Assembly (NCBI GenBank): GCA_016464825.1
Contig: JAEKNQ010000019.1
Coordinates: 186,001 to 250,000 of the forward strand
DNA: 64,000 bases
Direction: 5' to 3'
Source: Candidatus Dormiibacter inghamiae
Lineage (GTDB): Bacteria > Chloroflexota > Dormibacteria > Dormibacterales > Dormibacteraceae
Numbering within the stretch: position 1 is the first letter of the stretch; every line of letters starts with the position of its first letter. The notes below the pieces were generated by a model. It searched no databases and was not told where the DNA came from. It saw only the letters and a list, made by a program, of their open reading frames with translations. Below, piece by piece: positions 42,646 to 51,856 of this stretch. Position numbers and translations under genes: made by a program.

Positions 42646-45198
42646 TCAGAGCTTGGAGGCGTCTCCCCGGTTCGGGGGCGCCATCGGTCTGGTCCGAGCC
42701 GGTGAGGCGCTGGAAAGCGGCTCGTGGTAGAGGGCACCGTCAGTCCCGGTCACGAACACTTCCGTTGGTCCCAAGTCCCGCTTTACGACGGACGGCGTCT
42801 GGGGAGTGGCTCCCCCCAGGGATTGCCACGGGCGCCAGCCGCCGTTGTACTGCAGCCGCTGGGGCACGTTGGCGGTGCCGGAAACTATCACGTCGAGCTC
42901 GCCGTTCGCCGAGGCCGCCGCTGAGGGCCCCGTACCGTTTGAGAGGCTGCCGGCGAACCACTCCCACGTCGACCACTGACCACCGTCGTACCAGCGGTGA
43001 CCGAGGGTGCCATCGACATTGCGGATGAAGAGGTCGAGCCGGCCGGCCCCCCAGGTGGCCACGGCCGGATCGGCGTTGGTCTGGCCGCCCAGCGGTTCCC
43101 AACCGCTCCACTGACTGCCGTCCCAAAACTTGCGCCAGATCTGGCTGTCTGTTCCCTGCACCATCACGTCCAGGCGCCCGGCGCTCCAGGAGGCTACCGT
43201 GGGGCTCGATCTAAGGACGCCACCCAGCGCCTCCCAGCCGTTCCACTGGCTGCCATCCCACCACCTGTGGTAGAGCTGGTCGTCAGTACCACGGACGAAG
43301 ACGTCGAGGAGTCCTGGGCTCCGAGCGGCAGCACCAGGACCTGAGGCCAGCACGCCGCCCAGTGGCTCCCAGCCGTACCACTGTGAGCCGTCCCACCACA
43401 GGTGTCCCATCTGCTGATCGGGCCCGCGCGCGAAGACGTCAAACCGGTTGGGCGCCCAGGAGGCCGCCCCCGGTTTCGAGGTGAGGGTGAGGCCGCCGAT
43501 CCCCTGCCAGGCGATAGGCAGCGCTGTGGAACGGGGAAGCCCGGCGGTCTGTCGGAGCAGATTGACATCAAGGTCTCCGGGGAGCACCTTCACCGCCCGG
43601 TACTCCAGGTCACCGTTGGGAAAGGTCATGGCCAAAAGGGGTATGTGGTTGGAGTCGACCTCGGTGAAACCGGAACCTGGCTTGAACCCCCAGGCGATCA
43701 GGCTGTCGCTGCCATCAGGTGACCGCCGGAAACCTCCGGTCGCCGGAGAGTTCAGGCCGTCAGGCGATTGGTATTCCCAGACCAAAGTTGCAGTTCCAAG
43801 CGTGGTGTCGACCGCGTACTCGACGCCTCGGGCGGGGCCCGGCGTTGCGCAGGGGGAGCAGCCGCTGGGAGACGGAGTGTGGTCGTCGTACAGCGAGATG
43901 TTGCCGTTTGGCCGAAAGCGAGCATCGTGCTGGCCGAAGAAACCGCGCTCCGTATCACTGGCGGTCACTGTCAAGTGCGCGGTCGACTGATCCTTGGTTA
44001 TGGCGTTCCCGCCCATCTTCCATGTGACCACACTCGCTAGGCCGCCACTTGGATTAGTGATCCGGTAGACCGCGTCGGTATGGCGCATCGAAACCAGAAT
44101 GTCGCCCGTGACGGAGTCGACGTCCACGGAGTTGCAGTGATAGATGTCCGCAACGTTTGGCACGCCCTGATAGGTTACGGCGGCGGGGCGGTTCGACTCT
44201 TTGACGTCGACATGGTCGCTGGCTTTCCACGGTTGGCCGACCAGAGCTCCGGTTGTGTCGAGCTCCTCAATCAGACAGTCGACGATGGTGCCATTGGTGG
44301 TGTCGAAGGCAGGATTGAACTGTTTCAGTGATCTCAGATCCTGCCCACCCTTCGATGGAGTCGCGATCATGATGCGATGCCCGTTGGACAGCTGGAGGAG
44401 CTCATGAGGATCGGTTGGCAGCCCGGGCGAAACCGCCGCGGTCGAGGCGGTCTGCGTGTCCAACTGGTAGAGGCTGTAGGCGCCGTTGAGATTGGAACCC
44501 ACTCCCGGGCCCAGGTTCGGCGCCCAGGCTATGGTGTTTTTCGAGTATGGCAGCAACTCAACATTGATGGCCCCGCCGGGCGCCGACTGGTACCAGACGG
44601 GAGTCCCGTTCTCGTCCAGGATCATCGCGTAGGTGCTGCTGCTGTTGCCCGGCCCTGGCACGATGGTGCCGGTGAGATACCAACCAGGCGACGGAGTCCC
44701 CGGTTTGCTCACGTTCATCTGCGGAAAGTCGTGAGGCAGGCAGCGGATCCAGTACTGAACCTGTTGCGCAGGATTGTTGGCGTCTGTTGCTTGAACAACG
44801 GCCGCCTGGCTCTCCGCGAGCCCCACAGTGACTGTCGCCGTGGAACCGTTCTGGTAGCCCACCTGGATCGAGCCTGGGGGCTTTGCCACGAGGGTAAAAG
44901 TGATCTGGTTCGCGCTGGCCTGGCAGCGCACGACATAGTCGTGGACGGCGGGCGAGAAGCCAGGCGAGAGACTGTAGGGAGAAGCTGTGATGATGTTGGA
45001 TAAGGGACTGCCCGCCACAGGAATGTTGACCTGGTCGGCGGGAACGTCAGCCCGCGCAGGCCTGATCGACTGCGCAGCAGAGAAGCTGGCGGCCATTATC
45101 GCAAGAGCGGCAAGCACGAGGAGCCACCGCTTGGCCAGGGCCACGCGGCTGCCGGTCGCCCGTTCACGCGAGGACATGGATACCGCAGATCGCGACAT
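42646..45198 (-). CDS. Secreted arylsulfotransferase-type protein with PLL-like repeats
   Basis: 850 residues. Signal peptide (about 20-50), a cadherin-like beta domain (about 55-150), then an arylsulfotransferase (ASST) beta-propeller (about 160-560) with DENGTPVWYQSAPGG, HELLQLSNGHRIMIAT, DVKESNRP, DIYHCNSVDVDSVTGDILVSMRHTDAVYRI and FGQHDARF. PAPS-independent ASSTs move sulfate between phenols. Residues 575-830 hold six repeats of about 48 residues with DVFARGxDxQ...H-x-WWDGSQWxGWEPLGG, a second lectin-like propeller related to those of the M23 and GH18 proteins but more diverged. A CATAAT -10 lies six bases before ATG 45198. Confidence 0.82.
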   Translation of the reverse strand: MSRSAVSMSSRERATGSRVALAKRWLLVLAALAIMAASFSAAQSIRPARADVPADQVNIPVAGSPLSNIITASPYSLSPGFSPAVHDYVVRCQASANQITFTLVAKPPGSIQVGYQNGSTATVTVGLAESQAAVVQATDANNPAQQVQYWIRCLPHDFPQMNVSKPGTPSPGWYLTGTIVPGPGNSSSTYAMILDENGTPVWYQSAPGGAINVELLPYSKNTIAWAPNLGPGVGSNLNGAYSLYQLDTQTASTAAVSPGLPTDPHELLQLSNGHRIMIATPSKGGQDLRSLKQFNPAFDTTNGTIVDCLIEELDTTGALVGQPWKASDHVDVKESNRPAAVTYQGVPNVADIYHCNSVDVDSVTGDILVSMRHTDAVYRITNPSGGLASVVTWKMGGNAITKDQSTAHLTVTASDTERGFFGQHDARFRPNGNISLYDDHTPSPSGCSPCATPGPARGVEYAVDTTLGTATLVWEYQSPDGLNSPATGGFRRSPDGSDSLIAWGFKPGSGFTEVDSNHIPLLAMTFPNGDLEYRAVKVLPGDLDVNLLRQTAGLPRSTALPIAWQGIGGLTLTSKPGAASWAPNRFDVFARGPDQQMGHLWWDGSQWYGWEPLGGVLASGPGAAARSPGLLDVFVRGTDDQLYHRWWDGSQWNGWEALGGVLRSSPTVASWSAGRLDVMVQGTDSQIWRKFWDGSQWSGWEPLGGQTNADPAVATWGAGRLDLFIRNVDGTLGHRWYDGGQWSTWEWFAGSLSNGTGPSAAASANGELDVIVSGTANVPQRLQYNGGWRPWQSLGGATPQTPSVVKRDLGPTEVFVTGTDGALYHEPLSSASPARTRPMAPPNRGDASKL

Positions 45199-45204
45199 CG
45201 GGGG

Positions 45205-45210
45205 ATTATG
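45205..45210 (-). promoter_or_regulatory. -10 box of arylsulfotransferase gene
   Basis: CATAAT with an upstream TG (extended -10), six bases before the ATG; leaderless arrangement. Confidence 0.45.
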
Positions 45211-45348
45211 GCACAGTTATCTTCGGGGTTGTACCTGGCATGACACCAGCGCTCAGGCATACCAAACCGGATGCGCTCCGGTGCTCGCAACAATTCCTTG
45301 CGGTTGCTGGCAAGAAGCGTTTCGGTCGGCTAATCCTGGGAGTTCAGC

Positions 45349-46179
45349 TTAGCCGTTTGCCCCGAGTACCAGCTGCGGCTTGGGCAGGGTCAGATCGCCG
45401 GTCGTCGGGCGGATGGCGGTGCCCAGGGAGAGGAACTCCTCAACGTGCGGCTCCCAGGTGTGGCTGGAGATGCCGAGCTTGGTGTCCACGACTGTGCTGG
45501 CGTTGAGTCGCTCGCCTTCGGCCTGCATCCTCGACATCGCAAGCTCGCGCGCCTCGTAGAGCGCCTGCGTGAACACTCCTACCTCGGCATTGGTTCCCGT
45601 CGTACGAAGGATGTTGCCGAAGCTCCGGTGAGCTATGTGATAGACACAATTCCCCATCACCAAGCCCAGGGGCCGGAATCCCGCACTGAGCAGCTTGTAG
45701 AAGCCCTGTCCGTCGAGGTCGGAAGTGAACGGTTGGCCGCTGTCGGCGCGCCAGTCCTGCCCCTCCTTGTGCCTCACGCCGGTGCCCACCGCCGTGAACT
45801 CTCCGATGTGGGTCCCGTAGACGAGGAAGCGGATGGTCAGCCGCACTCCCACGATGCCCACTGCCCCCAACGCCTGCGCCTCCGCCTCCATGCGGCTCAT
45901 CGCGAGCTGGCGGGCATGGTACATCCCCTGGGTCAGCACCTGCAGCTCCATGTTCTGGTTGAACTGGCCCCACTGCGTGCCAAGCTGATAGACAGAGCTG
46001 CCCACCACCATCCCGACCGGTTCAAATCCGGCTGCCTGGACGAGCAGGAACTCATCCACACTCAGATCAGTCGCGGCGAAGCGGTGACCGCTTTCGGCGC
46101 GCTGACGCAGATCATTGAGGCGCCAGCGAGCTGCCTCGGGCAGCTGGCCCTGTCGCTCAGTCGGACCTGTAGTCGTCAT
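45349..46179 (-). CDS. Tandem YbjQ-type (DUF74) heavy-metal-binding-fold protein
   Basis: 276 residues containing two copies of the YbjQ/PF01906 fold, which is normally a 105-residue pentameric protein. Each copy has a YxxGT/YxIAHR stretch, then Y-x-AR-x-LAMSRM-x-AE, the hallmark helix with a MEAEAQALGAVGIVGVRL-like pattern (copy 1 about 100-120; copy 2 about 220-240). No metal-binding cysteines are obvious. The duplication inside one chain would allow a three-plus-two or heteromeric ring. It starts at ATG 46179 with GGGAGGGGG upstream, 30 bases after the zinc-ribbon gene; the two form an operon. Confidence 0.75.
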   Translation of the reverse strand: MTTTGPTERQGQLPEAARWRLNDLRQRAESGHRFAATDLSVDEFLLVQAAGFEPVGMVVGSSVYQLGTQWGQFNQNMELQVLTQGMYHARQLAMSRMEAEAQALGAVGIVGVRLTIRFLVYGTHIGEFTAVGTGVRHKEGQDWRADSGQPFTSDLDGQGFYKLLSAGFRPLGLVMGNCVYHIAHRSFGNILRTTGTNAEVGVFTQALYEARELAMSRMQAEGERLNASTVVDTKLGISSHTWEPHVEEFLSLGTAIRPTTGDLTLPKPQLVLGANG

Positions 46180-46209
46180 AGCCCCCTCCCTTCGGTAGTC
46201 CGAGTTGGA

Positions 46210-46704
46210 TCAGCGCTGACCGTCGGCGCCGAGGAGCCTCGCCAGCGCTGGATTGATCTGCTCCGCGTTCACGGCGATCTGGCGCAGCCGCTCGCCCAGC
46301 TGGATCAGCCATTCGGCGGCTGGCAGCTTCTCGCTCTTCAGGACGATGCCGCCCACCTCGTGCGAGACCACCGCCTGCAGTGCACTCCCCTGGCGTTGGA
46401 GCAAAAAGCGGAACTCGCCTGTGTCGACGCTCAGCTGCTTGATGCGGTCGCTGTGGCGCAAGAGTCCACCCTCACGCTCCACCTGGACGGCACCAGGCAG
46501 CGCTGCGGAAAGTACGGCGGCCAACTGTGGAAGGCTCTGGTCCAGCGCCTCGCCGCGGCTCTGCACGAGGCTTGCGACCTGCGCCAGGGACGGGACCCCA
46601 GCGTGCGCTGGATCGGTAGTGGCGTGGCAGTAGGCACAGGTCCAGGTACCCGAGGGCGCCGGGGCTCCGCAGTTTGGGCAGCGACCGTCGCTGACCGCAC
46701 TCAT
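46210..46704 (-). CDS. Zinc-ribbon protein of unknown function
   Basis: 164 residues. Seen: an N-terminal zinc ribbon CPNCGAPAPSGTWTCAYC (9-26) and a helical/beta remainder with no recognised family. It is upstream of and in operon with the double YbjQ protein. In other bacteria zinc-ribbon and YbjQ-like proteins are often linked, but the function is unknown. ATG 46704 is the natural start just before the zinc ribbon. Confidence 0.68.
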   Translation of the reverse strand: MSAVSDGRCPNCGAPAPSGTWTCAYCHATTDPAHAGVPSLAQVASLVQSRGEALDQSLPQLAAVLSAALPGAVQVEREGGLLRHSDRIKQLSVDTGEFRFLLQRQGSALQAVVSHEVGGIVLKSEKLPAAEWLIQLGERLRQIAVNAEQINPALARLLGADGQR

Positions 46705-46758
46705 CGACCCGTTGTCTGCGATCCGACCGACACCAGCTTTGGGTGCGCTCGGGCCCGC

Positions 46759-47763
46759 TCAGGTGTTGAAGAACGGCCGCGCCCGCTCCGCCAGCAGCTC
46801 CGGCGCCTGATCCACCAAGGCGGTCCCATGAAGCCGTTCGAAGTAGGTGACGTCCGAGCGGTAGCTCTCGTGGAGCCCAGCGCGGGCCACGAGGCGCAGG
46901 TTTAGAACGTGACCCGGGCGCGGCGCCCCGAAGAGCGCCCAGTTGAAGCTGCTGCAGCCGAGCTCTGCGTAGAGCTGTAGGGCACCGGCCAACCCTCGGC
47001 CAAGCTCTTGGACCACCAGCTCGGGCAGCTGCTCGGGGCTTTGGTAGCGGGGCAGGAATGCGCGCAGATCGTGGAAACCGGCCGGCGCGAAGGCCGCCAG
47101 CCACTCGACCTCTCCGCTGCTGGCGATGTGCCGCTCACCCGCCGACCGCTCAGCCGCCAGATATTCGCCCACCAGCTCGCCCGGCACGTCGGCTGAGATC
47201 GCCTGCTGGGTGGTGGGGAAGGGATCGACAGCGCCCTGCACGTGGGGATGGAATAGGGAGCTCCCGGAAGGGAGCATGTGGTTGGCGCTCAGCGAGACCC
47301 AGGTCGCCTCGCCGTCGGCCCGACAGGCTCCACGGCAGAAGTCGACCTGCGTCTGCAGGTTGTCAGCCACAAGCCGCTGCGTTATCTGGTCCAGCGGCAA
47401 GAAATGGCGGTCGGGGCCGTAGATCGAGACCGAGGCGTGCCGAGCATAGCCGGCCAGGTTCGGGAAACAGAGCGCCTCACCGCGGCGGAACACTCCCTCA
47501 GCGCTGATCGCCGCTGCAAAGCGCGGCGTCACCCGTTCCACCCGCTCAGCGCAGAAGGGACACCAGCTCTTGCTCTGGTCTCCGAACGCCGCTAGATCGA
47601 AGTCGCTGCTGGGCAAGAGGTTGCTCTCCGGCAGCAGCTTGCAGGCCTGAGAAGTCAGCGGATCCCATCGCATCTCGTAGCCCGTTCGGCGCGGCTCGTA
47701 GCCAGAGTCGCTCGGCACCAGGATCTCTCCCTCGACGCGCTCCCGACGGAAACTCACGCTCAC
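46759..47763 (-). CDS. GalT/HIT-superfamily nucleotidylyltransferase
   Basis: 334-residue protein of the galactose-1-phosphate uridylyltransferase fold. Seen: RWDPLTSQACKLLPE near the N-terminus, CPFCAERV (zinc Cys pair), FPNLAGYARHASVSIYG, and the active-site FHPHVQG, where His-Pro-His carries the covalent nucleotidyl intermediate. GalT proper has HPHGQ; here HPHVQ. No galK or galE is adjacent, so the sugar-1-phosphate could be different. GTG 47763; a CATAAT -10 lies seven bases upstream and overlaps the start codon of the divergent ybaK gene. Confidence 0.75.
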   Translation of the reverse strand: MSVSFRRERVEGEILVPSDSGYEPRRTGYEMRWDPLTSQACKLLPESNLLPSSDFDLAAFGDQSKSWCPFCAERVERVTPRFAAAISAEGVFRRGEALCFPNLAGYARHASVSIYGPDRHFLPLDQITQRLVADNLQTQVDFCRGACRADGEATWVSLSANHMLPSGSSLFHPHVQGAVDPFPTTQQAISADVPGELVGEYLAAERSAGERHIASSGEVEWLAAFAPAGFHDLRAFLPRYQSPEQLPELVVQELGRGLAGALQLYAELGCSSFNWALFGAPRPGHVLNLRLVARAGLHESYRSDVTYFERLHGTALVDQAPELLAERARPFFNT

Positions 47764-47770
47764 GCCCAGA

Positions 47771-47776
47771 ATTATG
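47771..47776 (-). promoter_or_regulatory. -10 box of GalT-like gene
   Basis: CATAAT on the minus strand, seven bases before GTG 47763. The same six bases include the ATG of ybaK on the other strand. Confidence 0.4.
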
Positions 47777-48229
47777 GCCGTGAGCAGATTCGAAAGCTGG
47801 CTGCAGCAAGCCGGCCTGGAGCTGGAGGTCCGCCACTTTCCGCAGGGGACGCGGACAGCTCAGGATGCGGCGGCGGCGATCGGCTGCGAGGTGGGTCAGA
47901 TAGTCAAATCCCTGGTCTTTCAGGTAGCTGACCGGCCGATAGTCGCGCTGGTCAGCGGCAGCAACCGGGTCAATCTGACCAAGCTTGCGACAGCGGCGGG
48001 CGGCAAGGTGGAGAGGGCGGATGCCGAGCTAGCTCGGAAGGCGACTGGCTTCGCGATCGGCGGCGTGCCCCCCTTCGGTCATGCCAGCCAGCTGCCTGTC
48101 TTCTTGGACCAGGACCTTCTGCGCTACGAGCTGATCTGGGCAGCCGCCGGGCGGCCGGACGCCGTGTTCGCGATCACCCCTCAGCGGCTGCAGGAGCTGG
48201 CCCAGGCGACAGTGGTGAGCCTGGCCTGA
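47774..48229 (+). CDS. ybaK: YbaK/EbsC-type aminoacyl-tRNA deacylase
   Basis: 151-residue editing-domain protein that hydrolyses mischarged tRNA (Cys-tRNA-Pro in the YbaK type). Seen: TAQDAAAAIGCEVGQIVKSLVF with the invariant Lys (near 44), SGSNRVN, and GVPPFGH, the family active-site glycine loop. The length is typical of the stand-alone family. Only ten bases separate its start from the divergent GalT-like start. Confidence 0.85.
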   Translation: MAVSRFESWLQQAGLELEVRHFPQGTRTAQDAAAAIGCEVGQIVKSLVFQVADRPIVALVSGSNRVNLTKLATAAGGKVERADAELARKATGFAIGGVPPFGHASQLPVFLDQDLLRYELIWAAAGRPDAVFAITPQRLQELAQATVVSLA

Positions 48230-48286
48230 GCCAGTCGCGCACTAGGAGTCTCGTTGCACGCCAACCGCGGCCGATACTGAGAGTCA

Positions 48287-49402
48287 GTGCTCCCCTTCCG
48301 GCATCTCTACCTGCACATCCCCTTCTGCAAGCACAAGTGCGGTTACTGCGATTTCAACGCCTACGCGGGGATGGACAGGCTGATGCCTGTCTACGTGGAC
48401 GCGCTGCTGCGCGAGCTTGAAGCGGCCAGCGCAGCGCGAGAATTCGCCTCCCTGCAAACCGTCTATTTGGGCGGAGGGACCCCCAGCCTCCTGCCGCCTG
48501 CGCTGATCGGCCGCCTGCTGGCTCGAGTGCGGGAGCTGTTCAGCATCGAAGCTGACGCCGAGATCACTCTGGAGGCGAACCCCGCCTCCACCGACGCGGA
48601 GCGGCTGGCCGCCTGGCTGGCCGGCGGAGTCAACCGCCTGAGTCTGGGCGTGCAGGGCTTCGACGGTCAGGCCCTGGCGGTGCTGGAACGGCGCACCGAC
48701 GGGGTGTTGGCCCGGCAGGCCTTCCGGCTGGCTCGCTCGGCGGGCTTGGAGAACATCAGCCTGGACCTCATCTATGCAGTGCCCTTCCAGAATCGTGAGA
48801 GCTGGCTCGACACAGTCCGTCAGGCGTCAGCTCTGGCGCCTGATCATCTCTCCTGCTACTGCCTCAGCTTCGAGCCGGGCACCCTCCTGCACAAGCGGCG
48901 GTCGGCTGGGGTCCTACCCGAGGTGGACGCGGACTTCCAGTGGGAACTGCTCGACGCCGGCGATCGAGTCCTGACCCGCTCGGGCTTCAAGCGCTATGAG
49001 GTTTCCTCCTGGGCCCAGCCCGGCCGCCGATCTCGCCACAACCAGGCCTACTGGGACTGCCGCCCCGTCTACGGCGCCGGCGCCGGGGCCCACTCCTACG
49101 CGAACGATGGCGAGCGCGCTTGGCGCTGGTGGAACGTCGTCCGGCCGCGCGAGTATCTGGCCGCCGTGACCGCCGGCAACGTCGTGGCGGGTTCAGAAGA
49201 GCTGGCTCCGCGGCTGGCGGCCGCCGAGCGCGTCATGCTGGGCCTGCGCACCACTTCGGGTCTGGTGCCGCCGTCGGGTTTCGACGCCGAACTGGCGGAG
49301 CTGGCTAGAGCCGGCTTGGTAGGCCCAGGTGAGGGTGGCGTCTGGGCGCCCACCCGGCGCGGCCTGGACCTCCACAACCAGATAGCGCTCGCCGTGCTCT
49401 AG
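48287..49402 (+). CDS. hemW: Radical-SAM heme chaperone HemW
   Basis: 371-residue protein, formerly annotated as oxygen-independent coproporphyrinogen III oxidase. Seen: YLHIPFCKHKCGYCDF with Cys14, Cys18, Cys21 (HemW-type CxxxCxxC; true HemN has an extra Cys), VYLGGGTPSLL, NRLSLGVQGFD, and the C-terminal HemW domain. It probably inserts heme into respiratory proteins. GTG 48287 starts two residues before the first beta strand. It often lies in one operon with hrcA-grpE-dnaK-dnaJ; here that cluster is 5 kb downstream. Confidence 0.9.
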   Translation: MLPFRHLYLHIPFCKHKCGYCDFNAYAGMDRLMPVYVDALLRELEAASAAREFASLQTVYLGGGTPSLLPPALIGRLLARVRELFSIEADAEITLEANPASTDAERLAAWLAGGVNRLSLGVQGFDGQALAVLERRTDGVLARQAFRLARSAGLENISLDLIYAVPFQNRESWLDTVRQASALAPDHLSCYCLSFEPGTLLHKRRSAGVLPEVDADFQWELLDAGDRVLTRSGFKRYEVSSWAQPGRRSRHNQAYWDCRPVYGAGAGAHSYANDGERAWRWWNVVRPREYLAAVTAGNVVAGSEELAPRLAAAERVMLGLRTTSGLVPPSGFDAELAELARAGLVGPGEGGVWAPTRRGLDLHNQIALAVL

Positions 49403-49473
49403 GTGAGCGGTCGGCGCCTCTCGACGATGATTCAGGTCGGGCGGCGGAAGGCGTCACCAGGAGGAGGGTCGAT

Positions 49474-50175
49474 GTGATCAGTCCCAGACTGGAGGAGCAG
49501 AGCGTCGAGCTGCGACGACCCGTACCTCGCGCACTTCTGCTCTGGCTCACCGGCGGGATGCTGGGCTGGGTGCTCTTCACCGCCGTCTACCTGGTCGAGG
49601 GGGCCACCCGGCCGGGCTATGACGGTTGGCAGCAGGCCATCAGCACACTCAGCCTGGGTCCCGGTGGATGGATCCAGCAGGCCAACTTCATCGGCCTCGG
49701 TCTGGTCACCCTCGGGCTGGCGGTTGTCTGGCGAAGAATCCTGGAAGGCGGCATGTGCGCGACCTTTTATCCGATCATTCGTGGGATCGAAGGTCTGAGT
49801 CTTATCGGGATCGGCTTCTTCTCAACCGACCCGGCCCCAGGCTATCCGCCGGGAACCGTCACGACAGGACAGTTCACCACCGCTCACGGCGTGATCCACT
49901 TCTCTTTTCTGTTCTTGATCATCGGCGCGATGATGCTCGGGTTGTTCGTCATGGCCCGACGCTTCTGGGGAGACCCGAGGTGGCGCGGCTGGGTTTTCTA
50001 CTCAGTGGCCAGCGCAGTTCTCATCAATGTGTTCATCGCGCTGTTCGGGGTAGCCAATGCTAATCACTTCGAGTACGCCGGAGTCCTCGAGCGGCTCGCG
50101 ACCAACATAGAGGCGATTTGGGGACTGGTGCTGCTCGCCCGCCTGTGGGCGGGGGCGAGCTTCTTTAGCGGCTAA
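49474..50175 (+). CDS. DUF998 membrane protein
   Basis: 233-residue integral membrane protein with six hydrophobic segments. Seen: the family pattern GYDGWQQAISTLSLGPGGWIQQANF in the first loop and IGFFSTDPAPGYPPG. Function unknown. GTG 49474 is preceded by AGGAGGAGG. It ends 14 bases from the convergent DUF2142 gene. Confidence 0.8.
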   Translation: MISPRLEEQSVELRRPVPRALLLWLTGGMLGWVLFTAVYLVEGATRPGYDGWQQAISTLSLGPGGWIQQANFIGLGLVTLGLAVVWRRILEGGMCATFYPIIRGIEGLSLIGIGFFSTDPAPGYPPGTVTTGQFTTAHGVIHFSFLFLIIGAMMLGLFVMARRFWGDPRWRGWVFYSVASAVLINVFIALFGVANANHFEYAGVLERLATNIEAIWGLVLLARLWAGASFFSG

Positions 50176-50189
50176 TCCGCGGGTGCAGA

Positions 50190-51743
50190 TCAGGCCGCGC
50201 GGTCGCTGGCGGTGTGAAGCTTCAGGTGCCGAGCCGGAGAGACGTTGTGGATGATCGCCGCCGCCATCAGGGCCGAGCCGCCCACCAGGGCCAGGAAGAG
50301 CCAGGGCCACCAGGTCAGCGCCGGCTTCCACTGGGCGTCGAGCATGAACAGCCAGCCGCCTGAAGTGCCCGTCGCGTAGCGGCGGCTGTTGACCAGCCAG
50401 GCGCCCACTTGCACCACTACAGTGGCGGCCGCGATCGCCAGCGGCAGCGACTCCCTGAGGCGGACCGACAGACGCCCGCGGTTGGCGTACACGACTTCGC
50501 CGCAGGCGATTGGCAGCAACACTCCCAGGGGTAGCGCGTAGCGGCCCTGGCCGGCGACTCCCAACGGGAGGTTGAAGATCCCTGTGGTCACGACTATGGC
50601 TGCCAGGTCAGCGACCAGCAGGCCGATCAGCGCCAGTCTCTGGCGCCAGGTGCCCAGCATCAGCGCCAGCCCCCCGAAGCCGGCCAGTGCCAAGAGCCAG
50701 ACGCCCGTCAACGGCTCAGGCAGCGTGACGTCGAGCCAGCCGAAGCCGCCGATCTGCTGCGGCGCCAGCCAGCGCAGCTGCGGGACCGCCTGGGCCATGC
50801 CCTTGGTAACCTCAGCCAGCGTGACGCCAGCATCCTGGTTGATCCAAACGCCCCAGGCGAGCGCCAGAATCAGTCCGCTGCCCACTGCGGCCAGTGCCAT
50901 CCGGCCCCACCGCTCAGGGTGCAGCAGCCGCCGGCGGAAGCTCAGGCTGGGCCCGAACGCCAGCACCGCGAGGATGTCAGCGATGAGCCAGCCGGGCCCC
51001 AAGGCACGGCTGGTGGCCAGGAAGAAGCCGCCCAGACCGAGCGCCGTCCACTCAAGCTTCAGCGGTGGACGGCGCCCTGCCGCGATCCGCAGAACCGCTG
51101 CGAAGAAACAGGCACTGGCCGCTGCCTCCACCCCGCTTGGTGCCAGCGTGGTCGCGAGGAAGAGAACCATGGGCGTGATCGCCAGCTGAAATCCGGCCAG
51201 TGCGAGGAGGCTGCGGCGGCCCCGCCAGAGCGTCAGCGCCGTCAGAAGCAGCAGGCCAGTGCAGAGTAAAGCCGTTCCCAACCTGCCCAGATAGAGCGCC
51301 TCCACCGGCTGCCCTGCCAGCGCCATCAGCGTTGCGGCGGGCAGGTAGGCGAAGGGTGGATAGACGCCCACATAGGTCAGCCGGCGACCGGCGTTGCCGC
51401 CCTGGCTCAGATCGGCGCAGGCGGCGCTCCTGTCGGGAAGGAAGCGGTAGCAGGTGGAGAAGTCGGGAGGGGCCAGGTGGGCCGGCAGGTAGTAGGTGCG
51501 ATCCACAGCCTCAGAGAAGGCAAGACGCGCCGCGGGCTGACCGGTGGAGCGCTGGACCCGCACCTTTCGACCCAGCACCTCGCCCTGGCTCAAACCCGCA
51601 GCCCTCACGTAGTGCGCATCCTCGTCGGGCCCGGCGCCGGGCGGGTTGGCCGCCAGCCAGGAGACCGCGAGGGCCAGATAGCCGGCCAGGAGCAGCAGGA
51701 GAGGCCAGGGCCGGCGCGCGGCGACATGTGCCTGCGGTCCCAA
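50190..51743 (-). CDS. DUF2142 multi-spanning membrane protein
   Basis: 517 residues with about twelve hydrophobic segments. Seen: NPPGAGPDEDAHYVRA (about 32-47), the acidic first-loop motif of the DUF2142/GT-C superfamily, which suggests a sugar transferase using a lipid-linked donor. Acceptor unknown. TTG 51743 is the start supported by a TAGAGT -10-like box ten bases upstream (51759-51754). Confidence 0.78.
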   Translation of the reverse strand: MGPQAHVAARRPWPLLLLLAGYLALAVSWLAANPPGAGPDEDAHYVRAAGLSQGEVLGRKVRVQRSTGQPAARLAFSEAVDRTYYLPAHLAPPDFSTCYRFLPDRSAACADLSQGGNAGRRLTYVGVYPPFAYLPAATLMALAGQPVEALYLGRLGTALLCTGLLLLTALTLWRGRRSLLALAGFQLAITPMVLFLATTLAPSGVEAAASACFFAAVLRIAAGRRPPLKLEWTALGLGGFFLATSRALGPGWLIADILAVLAFGPSLSFRRRLLHPERWGRMALAAVGSGLILALAWGVWINQDAGVTLAEVTKGMAQAVPQLRWLAPQQIGGFGWLDVTLPEPLTGVWLLALAGFGGLALMLGTWRQRLALIGLLVADLAAIVVTTGIFNLPLGVAGQGRYALPLGVLLPIACGEVVYANRGRLSVRLRESLPLAIAAATVVVQVGAWLVNSRRYATGTSGGWLFMLDAQWKPALTWWPWLFLALVGGSALMAAAIIHNVSPARHLKLHTASDRAA

Positions 51744-51856
51744 TCCGGCTCGAACTCTACCCAGCCAGCCGTTTGGTAGCCTGAGGATTCAGCGCCGGAC
51801 GTCGACGCACTCGCACTTGCGCCCCGCCCTTGCTAGGGCGCCCGACTGCCCCAAGA

